Positions 52,822-63,021 of a DNA stretch of 64,000 bases are shown one piece after another; the first letter of the stretch is position 1, and each line of letters starts with the position of its first letter. The position numbers and the translations under genes are program-made. Location: assembly GCA_031287565.1 (NCBI GenBank), contig JAITSS010000015.1, forward strand, positions 1 to 64,000, given 5' to 3'. Origin of the DNA: Desulfobulbaceae bacterium (lineage in GTDB: Bacteria > Desulfobacterota > Desulfobulbia > Desulfobulbales > Desulfocapsaceae). Under the pieces are notes generated by a model. The model was not told where the DNA came from, ran no database searches, and worked only from the letters and a program-made list of their open reading frames with translations.

Positions 52822-54767
52822 TGGCGGCTTTCATCGAACTGCAAGGCGTCTGCCGCGATTATCCGGCCGGCGAAGAGACGCTGCGGGTTTTGCATACTAT
52901 TGATCTGCGCATCGACGCCGGGGAAATGGTGGCCATTGTCGGCGCGTCCGGTTCCGGCAAATCGACGCTTATGAATATCATCGGCTGCCTCGACCGGCCC
53001 AGCGCCGGGCGGTATCTGGTTGATGGCCAGGAAACCAGCCGCCTCGCGCCGGATGAATTAGCCCGGCTCAGGCGCGAGCATTTTGGTTTTGTCTTCCAAC
53101 GCTATCATTTGCTTGGCGATTTGAACGCCAGGGAAAACGTCGCTATTCCCGCCATGTATGCCGGAGTTGCCGGGGCCAAGCGGCGAGAACGCGCCGATGC
53201 GATTCTGAGCCGCTTGGGCATGGGCGAGCGGCTCGGCCACAAACCGGGGCAGTTATCGGGCGGCCAGCAGCAACGAGTTTCTTTGGCGCGGGCGTTGATC
53301 AACGGCGGCGCGGTCATTCTCGCCGATGAACCAACCGGCGCGCTTGATTCAGCGTCCGGCTCCGAGGTCATGGCGATTTTCAAGCAGCTGCACGCCGAAG
53401 GCCACACAGTGATTCTCGTCAGCCACGACATGCAGATGGCGGCGCACGCCGAACGCATCATCGAAATTTCCGACGGCCGCATCATCGCCGACCGCAAAAC
53501 CGCCGTCGCCACGCCGGTCAAAATGTTGCCGCGCCCGCCAGCGGCCCATGATTCATGGCAGGCGCTGGCTGGAAGATTCACCGAAGCCTTCCGCATGGCG
53601 GTGATCGCCATGACCTCGCACCGCCTGCGCACTCTTTTAACCATGCTGGGCATTATCATCGGTATCGCCTCGGTGGTGTCGGTGGTGGCCCTGGGTGAAG
53701 GTTCGCAGCAAAAAATTCTTAAAGATATTAACGCGATAGGCACAAACACCATCAACATCTTCCCCGGCAAGGATTTCGGCGACATGCGCTCTGGCCGCAT
53801 CCGCACCCTTTTGCCGCGCGACGCCGAAGCCTTGGCCCGCCAGCCGTATGTCGATACGGTGACGCCCCTGGTGCAGACTTCGGTGGTGCTGCGCTACGGC
53901 AACATCAACGTGAACGGCCAGGCGCAAGGCGTTGGCGCCGATTATTTCCGGGTGCGTGGCATGGAACTGGCCTCCGGCCGCCTGTTTGGCCAAATTGATG
54001 TCCGCGCCAGCAGCCAGCAGGCGGTGATTGATGACAACACCAAAAATTCTCTCTTTCCGGATGGCCAGGAACCGTTGGGCGCGGTGATTATGCTGGGAAC
54101 CGTGCCCTGCCGCGTCATTGGCGTGATGAAAAAGTCCGAATCAAACTTTGGCGGCGGCCAGGATTCATTGAATGTGTTTGTCCCCTACACCACAGCCATG
54201 AAGCGGATTACCGGCGAATATTGGCTGCGCAGCATCACGGTGCGGGTGGCTGACGCGGTATCGACCGCCATTGCCGAAAACAGCATCGTCTCGTTTCTCA
54301 CGACGCGGCATGGCGTCAAAGACTTTTTTGTTTCAAACCTCGACGCCATCCGCCAGACCATCGAAAAAACCACCGACACCATGCGGCTGCTCATTTCCTC
54401 GATCGCCATTATTTCGCTGATTGTCGGCGGCATCGGCGTCATGAATATCATGCTGGTTTCCGTCACCGAGCGCACCCAGGAAATCGGCGTGCGCATGGCC
54501 GTGGGCGCGCGGCAAAGCGACATCATGCGGCAATTTCTCATCGAGGCGGTGCTGGTCTGTCTTCTGGGCGGGCTTCTGGGCATTTGTCTGGCCTTTGCCA
54601 TTGGCTGGGCCGTGCGGTCTTCCGGCAGCGATTTCGCGATGATCTACTCGCCCGTCGCCGTGATCAGCGCCTTCCTCTGTTCGACAGGGATTGGCATTGT
54701 CTTCGGCTGGCTACCGGCCCGCCGCGCCGCCCGCCTCGATCCGGTTGTCGCTTTAGCGCGGGAATAA
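52821..54767 (+). CDS. macB: ABC transporter MacB (ATPase-permease fusion)
   Basis: A 648-residue fused exporter. The N-terminal ATPase has [15 protein letters not shown], signature [15 protein letters not shown] and [12 protein letters not shown]. The C-terminal half has the MacB order: one membrane helix (about 275-295), a large periplasmic domain, then three helices near the end. The last part includes [20 protein letters not shown]. It exports macrolides, toxins or lipopeptides in known systems; cargo here is unknown. Confidence 0.95.
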   Translation: MAAFIELQGVCRDYPAGEETLRVLHTIDLRIDAGEMVAIVGASGSGKSTLMNIIGCLDRPSAGRYLVDGQETSRLAPDELARLRREHFGFVFQRYHLLGDLNARENVAIPAMYAGVAGAKRRERADAILSRLGMGERLGHKPGQLSGGQQQRVSLARALINGGAVILADEPTGALDSASGSEVMAIFKQLHAEGHTVILVSHDMQMAAHAERIIEISDGRIIADRKTAVATPVKMLPRPPAAHDSWQALAGRFTEAFRMAVIAMTSHRLRTLLTMLGIIIGIASVVSVVALGEGSQQKILKDINAIGTNTINIFPGKDFGDMRSGRIRTLLPRDAEALARQPYVDTVTPLVQTSVVLRYGNINVNGQAQGVGADYFRVRGMELASGRLFGQIDVRASSQQAVIDDNTKNSLFPDGQEPLGAVIMLGTVPCRVIGVMKKSESNFGGGQDSLNVFVPYTTAMKRITGEYWLRSITVRVADAVSTAIAENSIVSFLTTRHGVKDFFVSNLDAIRQTIEKTTDTMRLLISSIAIISLIVGGIGVMNIMLVSVTERTQEIGVRMAVGARQSDIMRQFLIEAVLVCLLGGLLGICLAFAIGWAVRSSGSDFAMIYSPVAVISAFLCSTGIGIVFGWLPARRAARLDPVVALARE

Positions 54768-54769
54768 TT

Positions 54770-56164
54770 ATGAAGAAAACAACAATAGTCGCCAGTGTTT
54801 TCCTACTGCTGACCTCGTGCGCTTCGCTGACCGCGACCACCTATCAGCGGCCCGACCTCGATATGCCCTTCTTCTGGCGGGAAGGAGCGGGCGCGACAAC
54901 GGCCCGCCCGTCGGACGGGCAGGCCAGCCTGAGTGACGACAAATGGTGGGAGCAATTCGCCGACGCCAAACTGAATCGGCTGGTTGAAACGGCCATGCCG
55001 GTCAATCTCGACCTGGCGCAAGCGGCCCTGACCTTGCGGCAGGCGCGTCTGCGGGCCGATGTCGCGGCGGCGGATCTCTGGCCAACACTCTCCGCTGACG
55101 GCGGTTTCGACGCCAACCACCGCTACGGCTCCGAAGGCGGCAGCGATAAAAGTTTTTCCGCCGGCATCGGCATCAGTTACGAGGCCGACCTGTTCGGACG
55201 CCTGTCCTCGGCGCGAAACGCCGCAGTGTGGCGGGCCGAGGCCACCGCCTTTGATCTCGAGGCGACCAGGCTTTCTTTGCAGGCGACCTTGGTCAGTCAA
55301 TATTTTCGCCTGGCCGCCCTCCGCGAAGAGTCGCGGCTGTCGGCGTCAAGTATTGATTACGCCAGGAAAACCCTGGCTTTGGCGCGGGCGCAGTACGCGG
55401 CGGGCGCGGTCGGGCGATTGGAAACGCTGGAGGCGGAGCGCTCTTTGGCCAGTCAACTCGCCAGCCACGAAAGCATCCGGCAAAACGAGATGAGCATTCG
55501 GCAGACGCTGGCCCTGCTTTTTGGTCAAGCGCCGGAACAAGTCCGGCTGGAGGAACCAGGCGATATAAGGCGGGCCGCAATCCCGGAAATCACTCCCGGT
55601 CTGCCCGCCGATATTCTGGCCCGCCGTCCCGACCTGGCCGCCGCCGAAACCCGGCTGCGGGCGGCCCTGGCCGACGCCGACAGCGCCAGAATCAGCCTCT
55701 ATCCACGGCTGACGCTGACCGGTTCATTCGGCGGCTCAAACGAGGAATTGTCGCGGGCGCTGGCCGACCCCATCGCCAGTTTCGGCGCGGGCCTGATTCT
55801 GCCCTTTGTCGATTGGCGGCGCTTGCGGCGCAATGTGGCGATCAGCGAAACGGAATACCATCTGGCCATCATCGATTTTCGGCAAAGCCTCTACCAAGCC
55901 TTGTCCGAAGTTGAAACCTGCCTGTCGGCGGCGGAAAAATTAAAAAATCAGGGCGAACAGACCGAAACGATGCTCGATGCGGCGCGACGCGGCGAAGCGC
56001 TGTACGCCATCCAATATCGGGCGGGGGCGACGCCGCTGCAATCTTGGCTCGACGCCCAGGAACGGCGACGGCAGGCGGAAACCAGCCTGATTGAAAACAA
56101 ATTGGCGCGGCTCATCAATCAGGTGGATATGGCCAAAGCGCTGGGCGGCGGCAAAGCCAGGTAA
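54770..56164 (+). CDS. Outer membrane efflux lipoprotein, NodT/TolC family
   Basis: A 464-residue outer-membrane factor. The signal peptide ends at a lipobox (LLTSC, Cys at about residue 17). The mature protein shows the two OEP repeats with helical pairs, including LPADILARRPDLAAAE, typical of NodT-type channels. It starts two bases after the macB stop, completing a MacA-MacB-channel tripartite pump in one operon. Confidence 0.93.
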   Translation: MKKTTIVASVFLLLTSCASLTATTYQRPDLDMPFFWREGAGATTARPSDGQASLSDDKWWEQFADAKLNRLVETAMPVNLDLAQAALTLRQARLRADVAAADLWPTLSADGGFDANHRYGSEGGSDKSFSAGIGISYEADLFGRLSSARNAAVWRAEATAFDLEATRLSLQATLVSQYFRLAALREESRLSASSIDYARKTLALARAQYAAGAVGRLETLEAERSLASQLASHESIRQNEMSIRQTLALLFGQAPEQVRLEEPGDIRRAAIPEITPGLPADILARRPDLAAAETRLRAALADADSARISLYPRLTLTGSFGGSNEELSRALADPIASFGAGLILPFVDWRRLRRNVAISETEYHLAIIDFRQSLYQALSEVETCLSAAEKLKNQGEQTETMLDAARRGEALYAIQYRAGATPLQSWLDAQERRRQAETSLIENKLARLINQVDMAKALGGGKAR

Positions 56165-56203
56165 AAGAATGGCAAGCTCCGCTTCCGACCGTCTTATCCG
56201 CGC

Positions 56204-56232
56204 TTGACTTTTTGTACGTTTCCCCTCATACT
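56204..56232 (+). promoter_or_regulatory. Possible sigma-70 promoter of the small outer membrane protein gene
   Basis: TTGACT (56204-56209), a 17-base spacer and CATACT (56227-56232; 4 of 6 consensus). It lies 40 bases after the efflux operon and 40 before the next ATG. Confidence 0.4.
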
Positions 56233-56271
56233 TGTAAAAATATTTGTACCAAATCGTAATCGGAGTTGGCT

Positions 56272-56829
56272 ATGGGCGCGTTGTTCAACAAAATGGCTTT
56301 TCTTTCGCTTCTGACGCTGTTGGCCTCCCCGGCCATGGCGGCGATGCCTGAGACGCTGACGCCAGTAACCCACAGCGCCTACCGGGTCACAACCTACAGC
56401 CTCGGTAATATTACCGATTTCGCCAGCGCCATCGCCGTTAGCCCACGCGATTATGAGCCGCTGATGATTACTGGCGCGGCCTCCGATGTCCTTTCCGGCC
56501 AGCGCCGTTTCAATCCGCTGGCCAAAAGCGGTAGCAATATCGACGCGGTTGAAGGGTTCGCCATCGCCGCCCGCTTCGAGGCCGGTAAATCGTTCGCCTT
56601 CAAAGGCGCGTTCGGCGTGACCCACAATGTGTGGAGCGACGACCTGAAGGCCGAAAACCGCTCAAGCTGGGAAGCCAACCTGGGCGTCATCTACAGCCTG
56701 CTTCCCAACCTCAATTACGAGCTTCATCTCGGCTACATGGATACCGGCGACGTGTTTAAAAACCGCAGCGAGTATTCCGACATCGAAAACATCATCATGA
56801 TCAGCAACAAGCTGACCCTGAGTTTCTGA
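56272..56829 (+). CDS. Small outer membrane beta-barrel-like protein
   Basis: A 185-residue exported protein with a signal peptide (residues 1-24, cleavage after AMA). Alternating polar/apolar strands follow, and the protein ends in a terminal phenylalanine (KLTLSF), the usual mark of a BAM-inserted barrel. Strands such as WEANLGVIYSLLPNLNYELH support a barrel of about eight strands. No specific family recognised. GGAG lies 6 bases before the ATG. Confidence 0.65.
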   Translation: MGALFNKMAFLSLLTLLASPAMAAMPETLTPVTHSAYRVTTYSLGNITDFASAIAVSPRDYEPLMITGAASDVLSGQRRFNPLAKSGSNIDAVEGFAIAARFEAGKSFAFKGAFGVTHNVWSDDLKAENRSSWEANLGVIYSLLPNLNYELHLGYMDTGDVFKNRSEYSDIENIIMISNKLTLSF

Positions 56830-57039
56830 GCAATTCCTTCCCCGCCCGCCGCAACCCCCCTCCGCGCCGTTTGTTTTTTTATGCAAGCGATAAGCCTAGC
56901 ATATAAAAAGTTGTCAAACACCGTTTGTTTTAAGGAAAGGCCAATGATCAGGCCGCTGAGAGATGAGAAGGGTGGATGGCATAATGCCGCCTTTCCACGA
57001 ACAGGCCCCACATGTTTTTGTCCGTAGGGGCGCACGATT

Positions 57040-60000
57040 TCACGTCGGAACCAGACAGGCGACAATGGGCAGCATGAAGGCGCGGGCTGCCGCTTCGCGC
57101 TCGGCCTTCCACAGGGGCGGCGTTTCATGGGCGAAGAGTTTGGCCCATTCCGGTTCACGTCCGGCTTTCAGTTGTTCTTGCAGCGCCTTTTCGGCCTTGT
57201 CACCAGGCGAGAGCGATTGGCGATTCGAGGTTGAGTATTCCTGCCGCGCCCAGGCCAAGGCTGGTTCGACCAGGAGCGGCGAGGGGGCGCGGTTGCCCTG
57301 GATGAACAGTTCGGCCAAATCCTCCAGACTGGGCGCGGCGGCGGCCGTTGGTTGCAGAAAAAAAACGCCGTCATCAAAGGCGAGGAAGACCTGGGGCGGG
57401 GCATCGTCCAGGCGGCGCAACAGTTGCGCCACAAGCCAGCCTTGCAGCAGGTCTTTCCCTTTCATTGCGCGATGATTGGCCAGCAAAAATCCACGTTCAT
57501 AGCCACCGCCCAACATTCCATGGCAAGGCCGATGCGCCACCTCCAGCGCGAAAAAGCGGGGCGGCAACGGCTCGCCCAGATCGAGTTGGGCGATATTGGC
57601 GGCGAAGGCCGTCATCTCGCGCCATTGCGCCTGAAAAAGCGCCTGACCGGGGCCGCCGATGGGCCAGAGACCGGAGGCGGTCAGTTTCATCATGGTTGTT
57701 GCCGCCGACTCGCCCCGTCCGATGGCCGCGAGCATTTCGCCCTTGGCCTGCCATAGCTCCAGGGCGTTGGCGGTGAAAATTTCACTCTCAGCGATGGGCG
57801 CGGCGGCCTGGCGGAGATTCAGGCCCAAGCGGCGGCGGAAAAAATAACGCTGCGGATGCGCGACAAATTCCAGCCAGGCGGCAAACGGCGTATCCGGCTC
57901 GTCCCAGGCGATTTCGCCGCGCCACCAGGGAGCGTCGCGCTTTCGCGCCGGGGTCTGGCGTTTTGCCGCGAATTCTTCAGCATAAGTGAACAATTTTTCG
58001 TTTTCGCCACTGAAATACCGGCGGTCGAATGGATGCAGCGGCTGCTGAACCGGCAGGTCGCGCAGGCCATAATCACGGCCCAGAGTTTCCAGAAACTCGC
58101 TTACCACCACCGAAGGCGGCAAGTCCTCGCCTTTTTTCGCGCTTTTACCGACATAGCTGAGATAGAGCGTCCTTCTCGCGGCGAGAATCGCCTCTAAAAA
58201 TTGATAGCGATCATCGGCGCGGACGCTACGATCCCCCAGACGTCCGCCCTCGCGCAATAGGTCGAACGAAGCCATGGCGTCGCGGCGCGGGAATTCGCCG
58301 TCGTTCAGCCCCAAAAGAAAAATCCCGGCGCCGGGGATCGAGCGCATCGGCAGCATCGAACAAAAGGTCAGGCGTCCGCGCAGGAAGCCGCCAGCCATCG
58401 GCGTTTCGGCTTGTTGCCGCAGCCAATGAATCAGAACCGCCAGATTTATCGGCTCGTTGTGTTCGTTTGGCTGAACCGTTGTCAGACTGGCGATAATCTG
58501 TCGGCAGGCGGCGAGTTCCTGGCCGTCATCCTGATCGTCGAAATTGGGAAAGAGGTCGGTAAGTAAACGCAGGCAGCGATGCGACCAGAGCGAAAGCGGG
58601 CAATCGACAACAAATTCATTCAGCGTTTTTCGTGTCAGGTCGATAAAGCGATGCAGTCGTCCCAACAGACGAGCGTCGCCGCCTTCGACACCGGCCCAGG
58701 GCGCGATACCGTGAAACGGCGGCCCGTCGCCAAGGGCGAATCCCAGGGTCATGCGGGCGAGGCCAGCTTGCCATGTGTTTGTCAGGCCGAAGGAACAGCC
58801 TCCGCTGACAGGCGCGGCGAAGCTGTTTGCGTGGTCGCCGTCCAATCCCCAGCGAATGCCGCTTGCGGGCGTCCAGTGGCGCAAGGTTTCCAGGTCAGGC
58901 TGGGTTAATCCCCAGGCGGTGGCCAGCGGCTCGCGTCCCAGCGCGTCGAGGATTGTCGCCCAGCCGCAGCGCCCGCGCAAAAGGCGCAGGAAATCAAGCA
59001 AAATGGCCAAAACCCGGTTTTCGCGCGATAGGGCGCGGTCAGCGATACTGTGGGGAATATCACGAAAAATCGCCGGGATAAATGGCGCGTAGTGGCCAAT
59101 ATCCGGGGCCATGACCAGCAGATCGCGGAGGTCGAGATCGGTATTTTTCTCAAGAAAATCAAGGATATGATCTTTCAGAACTTCAACTTCGCGGCGACGG
59201 GAAAAACAAACCGCCAGCCGCAGCGAATCGTCCGCTGGCAAAACCTGGCCTGCCGCTGGCTTGAATCCGTCGAGAATATCGGCCTGAAGTTGGCGTAGCG
59301 CCGTTGGTTTTCCGTCGTCCAGCGGAAAATGGTAACTGGTCGGACGCAAATCCGGATGCACTGTTTCTTCAAGCATCGCCTGAAATTCGCGGCCTTCTTG
59401 CCCAAGTGATACAAGGAGCGGATGATAGGCCTCGGCCATGCCGTCGTCGTCGCGGGAAAAACGGCGGGCGTCCAACCAGTAGTTGCGGCAGGGCGACAGC
59501 AGATACAGATGGATATCGACCAGCCGCGATAACGCGTTGAAGCAATGCAGGAGCGGTGGCGGCATACTGTGCAGGCCGAAGATTGAAAGCCGCCTCGGCA
59601 CAGGCGAGGCCAGGCTCGATTTGATTTTATTTTCAGCCAGGCAATCAATCAGCCGCGCCAGAATTTCACCGCGATGCGGCGCGTCGGGTGTTTGCGCGCG
59701 CAACCTGCGCCACAAATCAGCCTGCCAGATTTCATGGGCGTTTTGCGTCACCGTCCGTCCCTTTTGCCAGGCGGCGAGCATCTCCGGACGCATCAGTTGA
59801 TACTGGTCGAAGAGACCGGCCAATTGCCTCGCTAATTGATAGCGCTTTAAGGCGACCGGTTCCTGGGCCAGATAGGCCGACACCACCGGCGCTTGTTCGC
59901 TCCGCAACAGCGCTTCCAGACGCCAGACCAACCGCCCGCGCTCAAAAGCCGCCGCGTCGGCGGGCACGGCCAGGAGCTTAGCCAGCTGGGCGATGAAGGC

Positions 60001-60198
60001 CATCGGGTAGAGGAAGCGATAGTTGGCCCAGGAAATAAACTTGTCGGCCAGGAATTGGCGAATCATCAGCTCGCAGCCCTGGCTCTGGACGACGAACAGT
60101 TCCGGGCTGAGCGGGTCGGGACGTTCATCGGCCTGAAAAACCGCCGCCAGATGCGTGAGAAGATTTTCGCTTCGATTGGAAACGTGCAGGAAAAACAT
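57040..60198 (-). CDS. recC: Exodeoxyribonuclease V gamma chain
   Basis: A 1052-residue RecC, the subunit of RecBCD that splits DNA and recognises Chi. The N-terminus (MFFLHVSNRSENLLTHLA, then FVVQSQGCELMIRQFLADKF) and the helicase-like motif LGLNDGEFPRRDAMASFDL match the family, and the C-terminal nuclease-like fold is full length. E. coli RecC is about 1120 residues. No recB or recD lies downstream in this window, although the space after the gene (56829-57040) is intergenic; they must be elsewhere or missing. Confidence 0.92.
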   Translation of the reverse strand: MFFLHVSNRSENLLTHLAAVFQADERPDPLSPELFVVQSQGCELMIRQFLADKFISWANYRFLYPMAFIAQLAKLLAVPADAAAFERGRLVWRLEALLRSEQAPVVSAYLAQEPVALKRYQLARQLAGLFDQYQLMRPEMLAAWQKGRTVTQNAHEIWQADLWRRLRAQTPDAPHRGEILARLIDCLAENKIKSSLASPVPRRLSIFGLHSMPPPLLHCFNALSRLVDIHLYLLSPCRNYWLDARRFSRDDDGMAEAYHPLLVSLGQEGREFQAMLEETVHPDLRPTSYHFPLDDGKPTALRQLQADILDGFKPAAGQVLPADDSLRLAVCFSRRREVEVLKDHILDFLEKNTDLDLRDLLVMAPDIGHYAPFIPAIFRDIPHSIADRALSRENRVLAILLDFLRLLRGRCGWATILDALGREPLATAWGLTQPDLETLRHWTPASGIRWGLDGDHANSFAAPVSGGCSFGLTNTWQAGLARMTLGFALGDGPPFHGIAPWAGVEGGDARLLGRLHRFIDLTRKTLNEFVVDCPLSLWSHRCLRLLTDLFPNFDDQDDGQELAACRQIIASLTTVQPNEHNEPINLAVLIHWLRQQAETPMAGGFLRGRLTFCSMLPMRSIPGAGIFLLGLNDGEFPRRDAMASFDLLREGGRLGDRSVRADDRYQFLEAILAARRTLYLSYVGKSAKKGEDLPPSVVVSEFLETLGRDYGLRDLPVQQPLHPFDRRYFSGENEKLFTYAEEFAAKRQTPARKRDAPWWRGEIAWDEPDTPFAAWLEFVAHPQRYFFRRRLGLNLRQAAAPIAESEIFTANALELWQAKGEMLAAIGRGESAATTMMKLTASGLWPIGGPGQALFQAQWREMTAFAANIAQLDLGEPLPPRFFALEVAHRPCHGMLGGGYERGFLLANHRAMKGKDLLQGWLVAQLLRRLDDAPPQVFLAFDDGVFFLQPTAAAAPSLEDLAELFIQGNRAPSPLLVEPALAWARQEYSTSNRQSLSPGDKAEKALQEQLKAGREPEWAKLFAHETPPLWKAEREAAARAFMLPIVACLVPT

Positions 60199-60239
60199 GG
60201 GCTTACGGGTTTGGTTTACAGAAAAATGGGCGACGGGTA

Positions 60240-60614
60240 TTATACCTGCGTCAGGTTGATGTGCTTCCAGACATCAACCCCCATATTTTCCCAGACGCTG
60301 ATGACGAAGCCGGCGATCATGCCGATGGCTAAAAAGACGCGCAGACGGCGGCTCCACGGCATTTTGGCGTCGCCCGCCATCCGTTGCAGAAAGACAATCA
60401 TCAAGAGAGACAGCCCGGCGTAAAACGGCGCGGTGCCCAGAAGCCACCACAGGGTGGCAGTCAGGCTGGCCGCCAGATCGAAGCAGCGCGGATCGGCGCC
60501 GCCGCCGCAGAGCAACCCATTGGCCGCCGCAGTATTGGCGGGCGTCGCCACCAGCCGCAGATTGCAGAGCGCATAAACCAGTATCGATAAAATCAACGTC
60601 AGCCTTTCCTTCAC
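60240..60614 (-). CDS. Small multi-pass membrane protein upstream of recC
   Basis: A 124-residue protein from a GTG at 60614 (GGAGG eight bases before). Three hydrophobic helices are visible (about residues 5-20, 50-72 and 90-110), with two cysteines in the first loop (LLCGGGADPRCF). No family recognised. It ends 41 bases before recC and is probably co-transcribed with it. The frame extends further upstream to 60788, but that part overlaps the divergent gene. Confidence 0.5.
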   Translation of the reverse strand: MKERLTLILSILVYALCNLRLVATPANTAAANGLLCGGGADPRCFDLAASLTATLWWLLGTAPFYAGLSLLMIVFLQRMAGDAKMPWSRRLRVFLAIGMIAGFVISVWENMGVDVWKHINLTQV

Positions 60615-60617
60615 GCC

Positions 60618-61658
60618 ATGACCTCCATGATTGACGCCCTCGTTTTTCCCCAGACCCGCCTCGACGCGACCTTCACGCCGACCACGCTGATCATTCGTCC
60701 AAGCCTTCTGCGCCCAACCGAAGAGCGGCCTGCCGGTCCGGCGGGTGGGTCGGAAGGCGGTTGTATTCCGCCGGATTGCCCTTGTCAAGCCATCCAGCCG
60801 CCGCCTTTAGGCGAGCATCTGCCGCGTTTTCTCAGCCTGGTCGCCGACATCACGCAAAAAGGCGCGGCTGAGGGCATGAGCCGCCTGTTGCTCGAGGCGC
60901 GCGGTTACAGCGGTCGTTTGGCCGAGGATGAAAACAGTCGCCACCTGGCTTCGCGCATCGGCGCGACCGCCCAGCCGACCCAGACCGAGGCCGATTTGCT
61001 GTGGGATGAGCGTCTGTTCCTGACCCTGGCCGAATTTTGCGACCAGGAGGAAGCGGCGATGGATGAGCGTCTGCGCCAACTTGACGGCAGCTATCGCCAA
61101 CTGCTCGCTGGGCTACGCGGTGATGACGCGCCGCCGACCGCGACCGCGCCGCCGGAACGCGGCCCTCTGAGAATCGCCGCGCGACTGAAAGCCTGGATTC
61201 GCCTGTATCGCGCCGTGGCCGTCGTCCCGCCCGCGCCGATCTGGCTGTGTTTGGGCGCGACCGCAGACGAAGTCTTTGAGATGCGGGCGGCGAAAACCAC
61301 CTGTCTGCCTTGCGGCGGCAGTCAGGGGCAGGCCGCGCTCGTTTTGGGCGAATTGGCTTTGCCGCTGTTGGCGGCGGATGAGTTGCCAACCGGACGAGCT
61401 GCCTTGACCGACAATAGAATTCTGGCTGATGCGCGCTCGCTTCTTGCCGCCTTACCGGCGAATGCCGATGATGCGCGTCAGGCATTCCAAAACCTGGCCG
61501 ACGCCTGGCGGCGTTTTGTCGATGAGCGCTTCGGTCAGCGCCCGCGCGGGCGGCTGTGTTTCTATGATATGGGCGATCTGCCGCTTGCCACGCTCTTCGG
61601 ATGTCAGGGCGATGCCAAGGCCGGACGGATTGTCGCGGTTTGGCGGTTTGATTCCTGA
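60618..61658 (+). CDS. Hypothetical protein upstream of xseA
   Basis: A 346-residue protein I do not recognise. It is alanine-rich and mostly helical, with no signal peptide, membrane helix or catalytic motif. Cysteine pairs occur near residues 49-56 (GCIPPDCPCQ) and about 228-233 (TCLPCGG). Its start has no clear ribosome binding site, and the first 50 codons overlap a divergent frame, so the true start may lie further in. It ends two bases before xseA. Confidence 0.6.
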   Translation: MTSMIDALVFPQTRLDATFTPTTLIIRPSLLRPTEERPAGPAGGSEGGCIPPDCPCQAIQPPPLGEHLPRFLSLVADITQKGAAEGMSRLLLEARGYSGRLAEDENSRHLASRIGATAQPTQTEADLLWDERLFLTLAEFCDQEEAAMDERLRQLDGSYRQLLAGLRGDDAPPTATAPPERGPLRIAARLKAWIRLYRAVAVVPPAPIWLCLGATADEVFEMRAAKTTCLPCGGSQGQAALVLGELALPLLAADELPTGRAALTDNRILADARSLLAALPANADDARQAFQNLADAWRRFVDERFGQRPRGRLCFYDMGDLPLATLFGCQGDAKAGRIVAVWRFDS

Positions 61659-61660
61659 AT

Positions 61661-63007
61661 ATGTCTGATATGTCGTTGGTTCAGACCGTCAGCCAGCTGA
61701 CGGCGGCGATGAAATTTCTCGTCGAGCGCCAGTATCGCTTCATAGCGGTGCAAGGCGAAATCTCCAACCTGCGCCTTCCCGCCTCCGGCCATCGCTATTT
61801 TACCGTAAAGGATGAAAGCGCCCAGTTGAAGGCGGTGCTGTTGAAGCCGCAGGCCCGTTATCTGAGCGGGCCGCTCCGCGACGGCGACCAGGTGATTTGC
61901 CGGGGCCGCATCACTATTTATGAGCCGCGCGGCGATTACCAGATGTTGGTCGATACCGTCGAGGCGGCGGGCGACGGCGCTTGGCGGCGGCGTTTTGAAT
62001 TGCTGAAACAAAAACTGGCCGCCGAGGGGCTGTTCGCTGAAGAGCGCAAGCGGCCAATTCCGGTCTATCCGGAGAAAATTGTCGTCGTCACCTCGACAAG
62101 CGGCGCGGCGTTGCACGATTTTCTCGCCATCAAACGCGAGCGGCAAGCCAACGCCCACGTGCTCATTTATCCGGTTTCGGTGCAAGGGGCGGCGGCGGCG
62201 CGGCAGTTGAGCGAGGCCATCGATAGAATCAATGCAGAGATAGGCGGCGACGCGCTGGTCCTGTGTCGAGGCGGCGGTTCGCTTGAGGATTTATCGGCCT
62301 TCAATGAAGAAATCGTCGCCAGGGCGATTGCCCGCTCGCGCATCCCGGTTGTGACCGGCGTCGGTCACGAAATTGATTTCACCATCGCCGATTTCTGCGC
62401 TGACCGGCGAGCGCCGACCCCGACCGGCGCGGCGGAACTGCTCTTTGCCGATTGCCGTGAACTGCGGATAATCCTGGCGCAAAAACACCGCGCCATGATC
62501 GCCCACATGCGGCGGGTGCTGGCCCACGGCGGCCAGCGTTTGCTCCAGGCCAGCCGACCGCTTTCGCCGGAACATCGTTTGCGTGAAGCCTGGCTGAAAC
62601 TCGCCCTTTCTGAAGAACGTCTGCGGCGGGCGATGACAGACCGTCTGGGCGCGGACAGTCGCCTGCTGTTGGCCCTGGAAGCGCGATTGCGCCTGGCTTC
62701 GCCGCAGGCCAGGCTCCAGCGGCAGGGGCAACGGCTGCAACATGCGGCGGGGCGTTTGGCGACAATTGTGCGCGATTTTCCACAAAACCACATGGACAAA
62801 CTGGCGCGTCAAACCGCGCTTCTGCACAGCCACAGTCCACTGGCGACCCTGCAACGCGGCTACGCCATTGTCAGAAAAACGACGCCGGAAGCCGCGCTTA
62901 TTCGCGACAGCCACGAAGCTGAGGCGCATGAAGAGCTGGAAATCCTGCTACGGCGCGGCAGTCTGCGGGCGCGGGTAACGGAGCGACGCGACGATCCGGC
63001 CTGGTGA
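61661..63007 (+). CDS. xseA: Exodeoxyribonuclease VII large subunit
   Basis: A 448-residue nuclease subunit. The N-terminal OB fold (FIAVQGEISNLRLPASGHRY, then YEPRGDYQMLVD) is followed by the catalytic core (VVTSTSGAALHDFL, RGGGSLEDLSAFNEE, GVGHEIDFTIADFCAD) and a long helical region. The last residues carry the family GYAIV motif (LQRGYAIVRK). XseB is not in this window. An ATG at 61670 is an alternative start. Confidence 0.95.
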   Translation: MSDMSLVQTVSQLTAAMKFLVERQYRFIAVQGEISNLRLPASGHRYFTVKDESAQLKAVLLKPQARYLSGPLRDGDQVICRGRITIYEPRGDYQMLVDTVEAAGDGAWRRRFELLKQKLAAEGLFAEERKRPIPVYPEKIVVVTSTSGAALHDFLAIKRERQANAHVLIYPVSVQGAAAARQLSEAIDRINAEIGGDALVLCRGGGSLEDLSAFNEEIVARAIARSRIPVVTGVGHEIDFTIADFCADRRAPTPTGAAELLFADCRELRIILAQKHRAMIAHMRRVLAHGGQRLLQASRPLSPEHRLREAWLKLALSEERLRRAMTDRLGADSRLLLALEARLRLASPQARLQRQGQRLQHAAGRLATIVRDFPQNHMDKLARQTALLHSHSPLATLQRGYAIVRKTTPEAALIRDSHEAEAHEELEILLRRGSLRARVTERRDDPAW

Positions 63008-63021
63008 TTATCGGGCCGCCC

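Noticed and set aside
56404-56415. GGTAATATTACC palindrome as a second site for the zinc regulator
   Set aside because: It lies inside the coding region for LGNIT, has no CTT spacer as in the 45806 site, and is likely codon chance.
56944-57027. A 27-codon frame with AAGGAAAGG in front and a CTGAGAG motif recalling a TPP riboswitch
   Set aside because: The conserved second half of the TPP aptamer is missing, and the peptide is too short and unlike any known leader.
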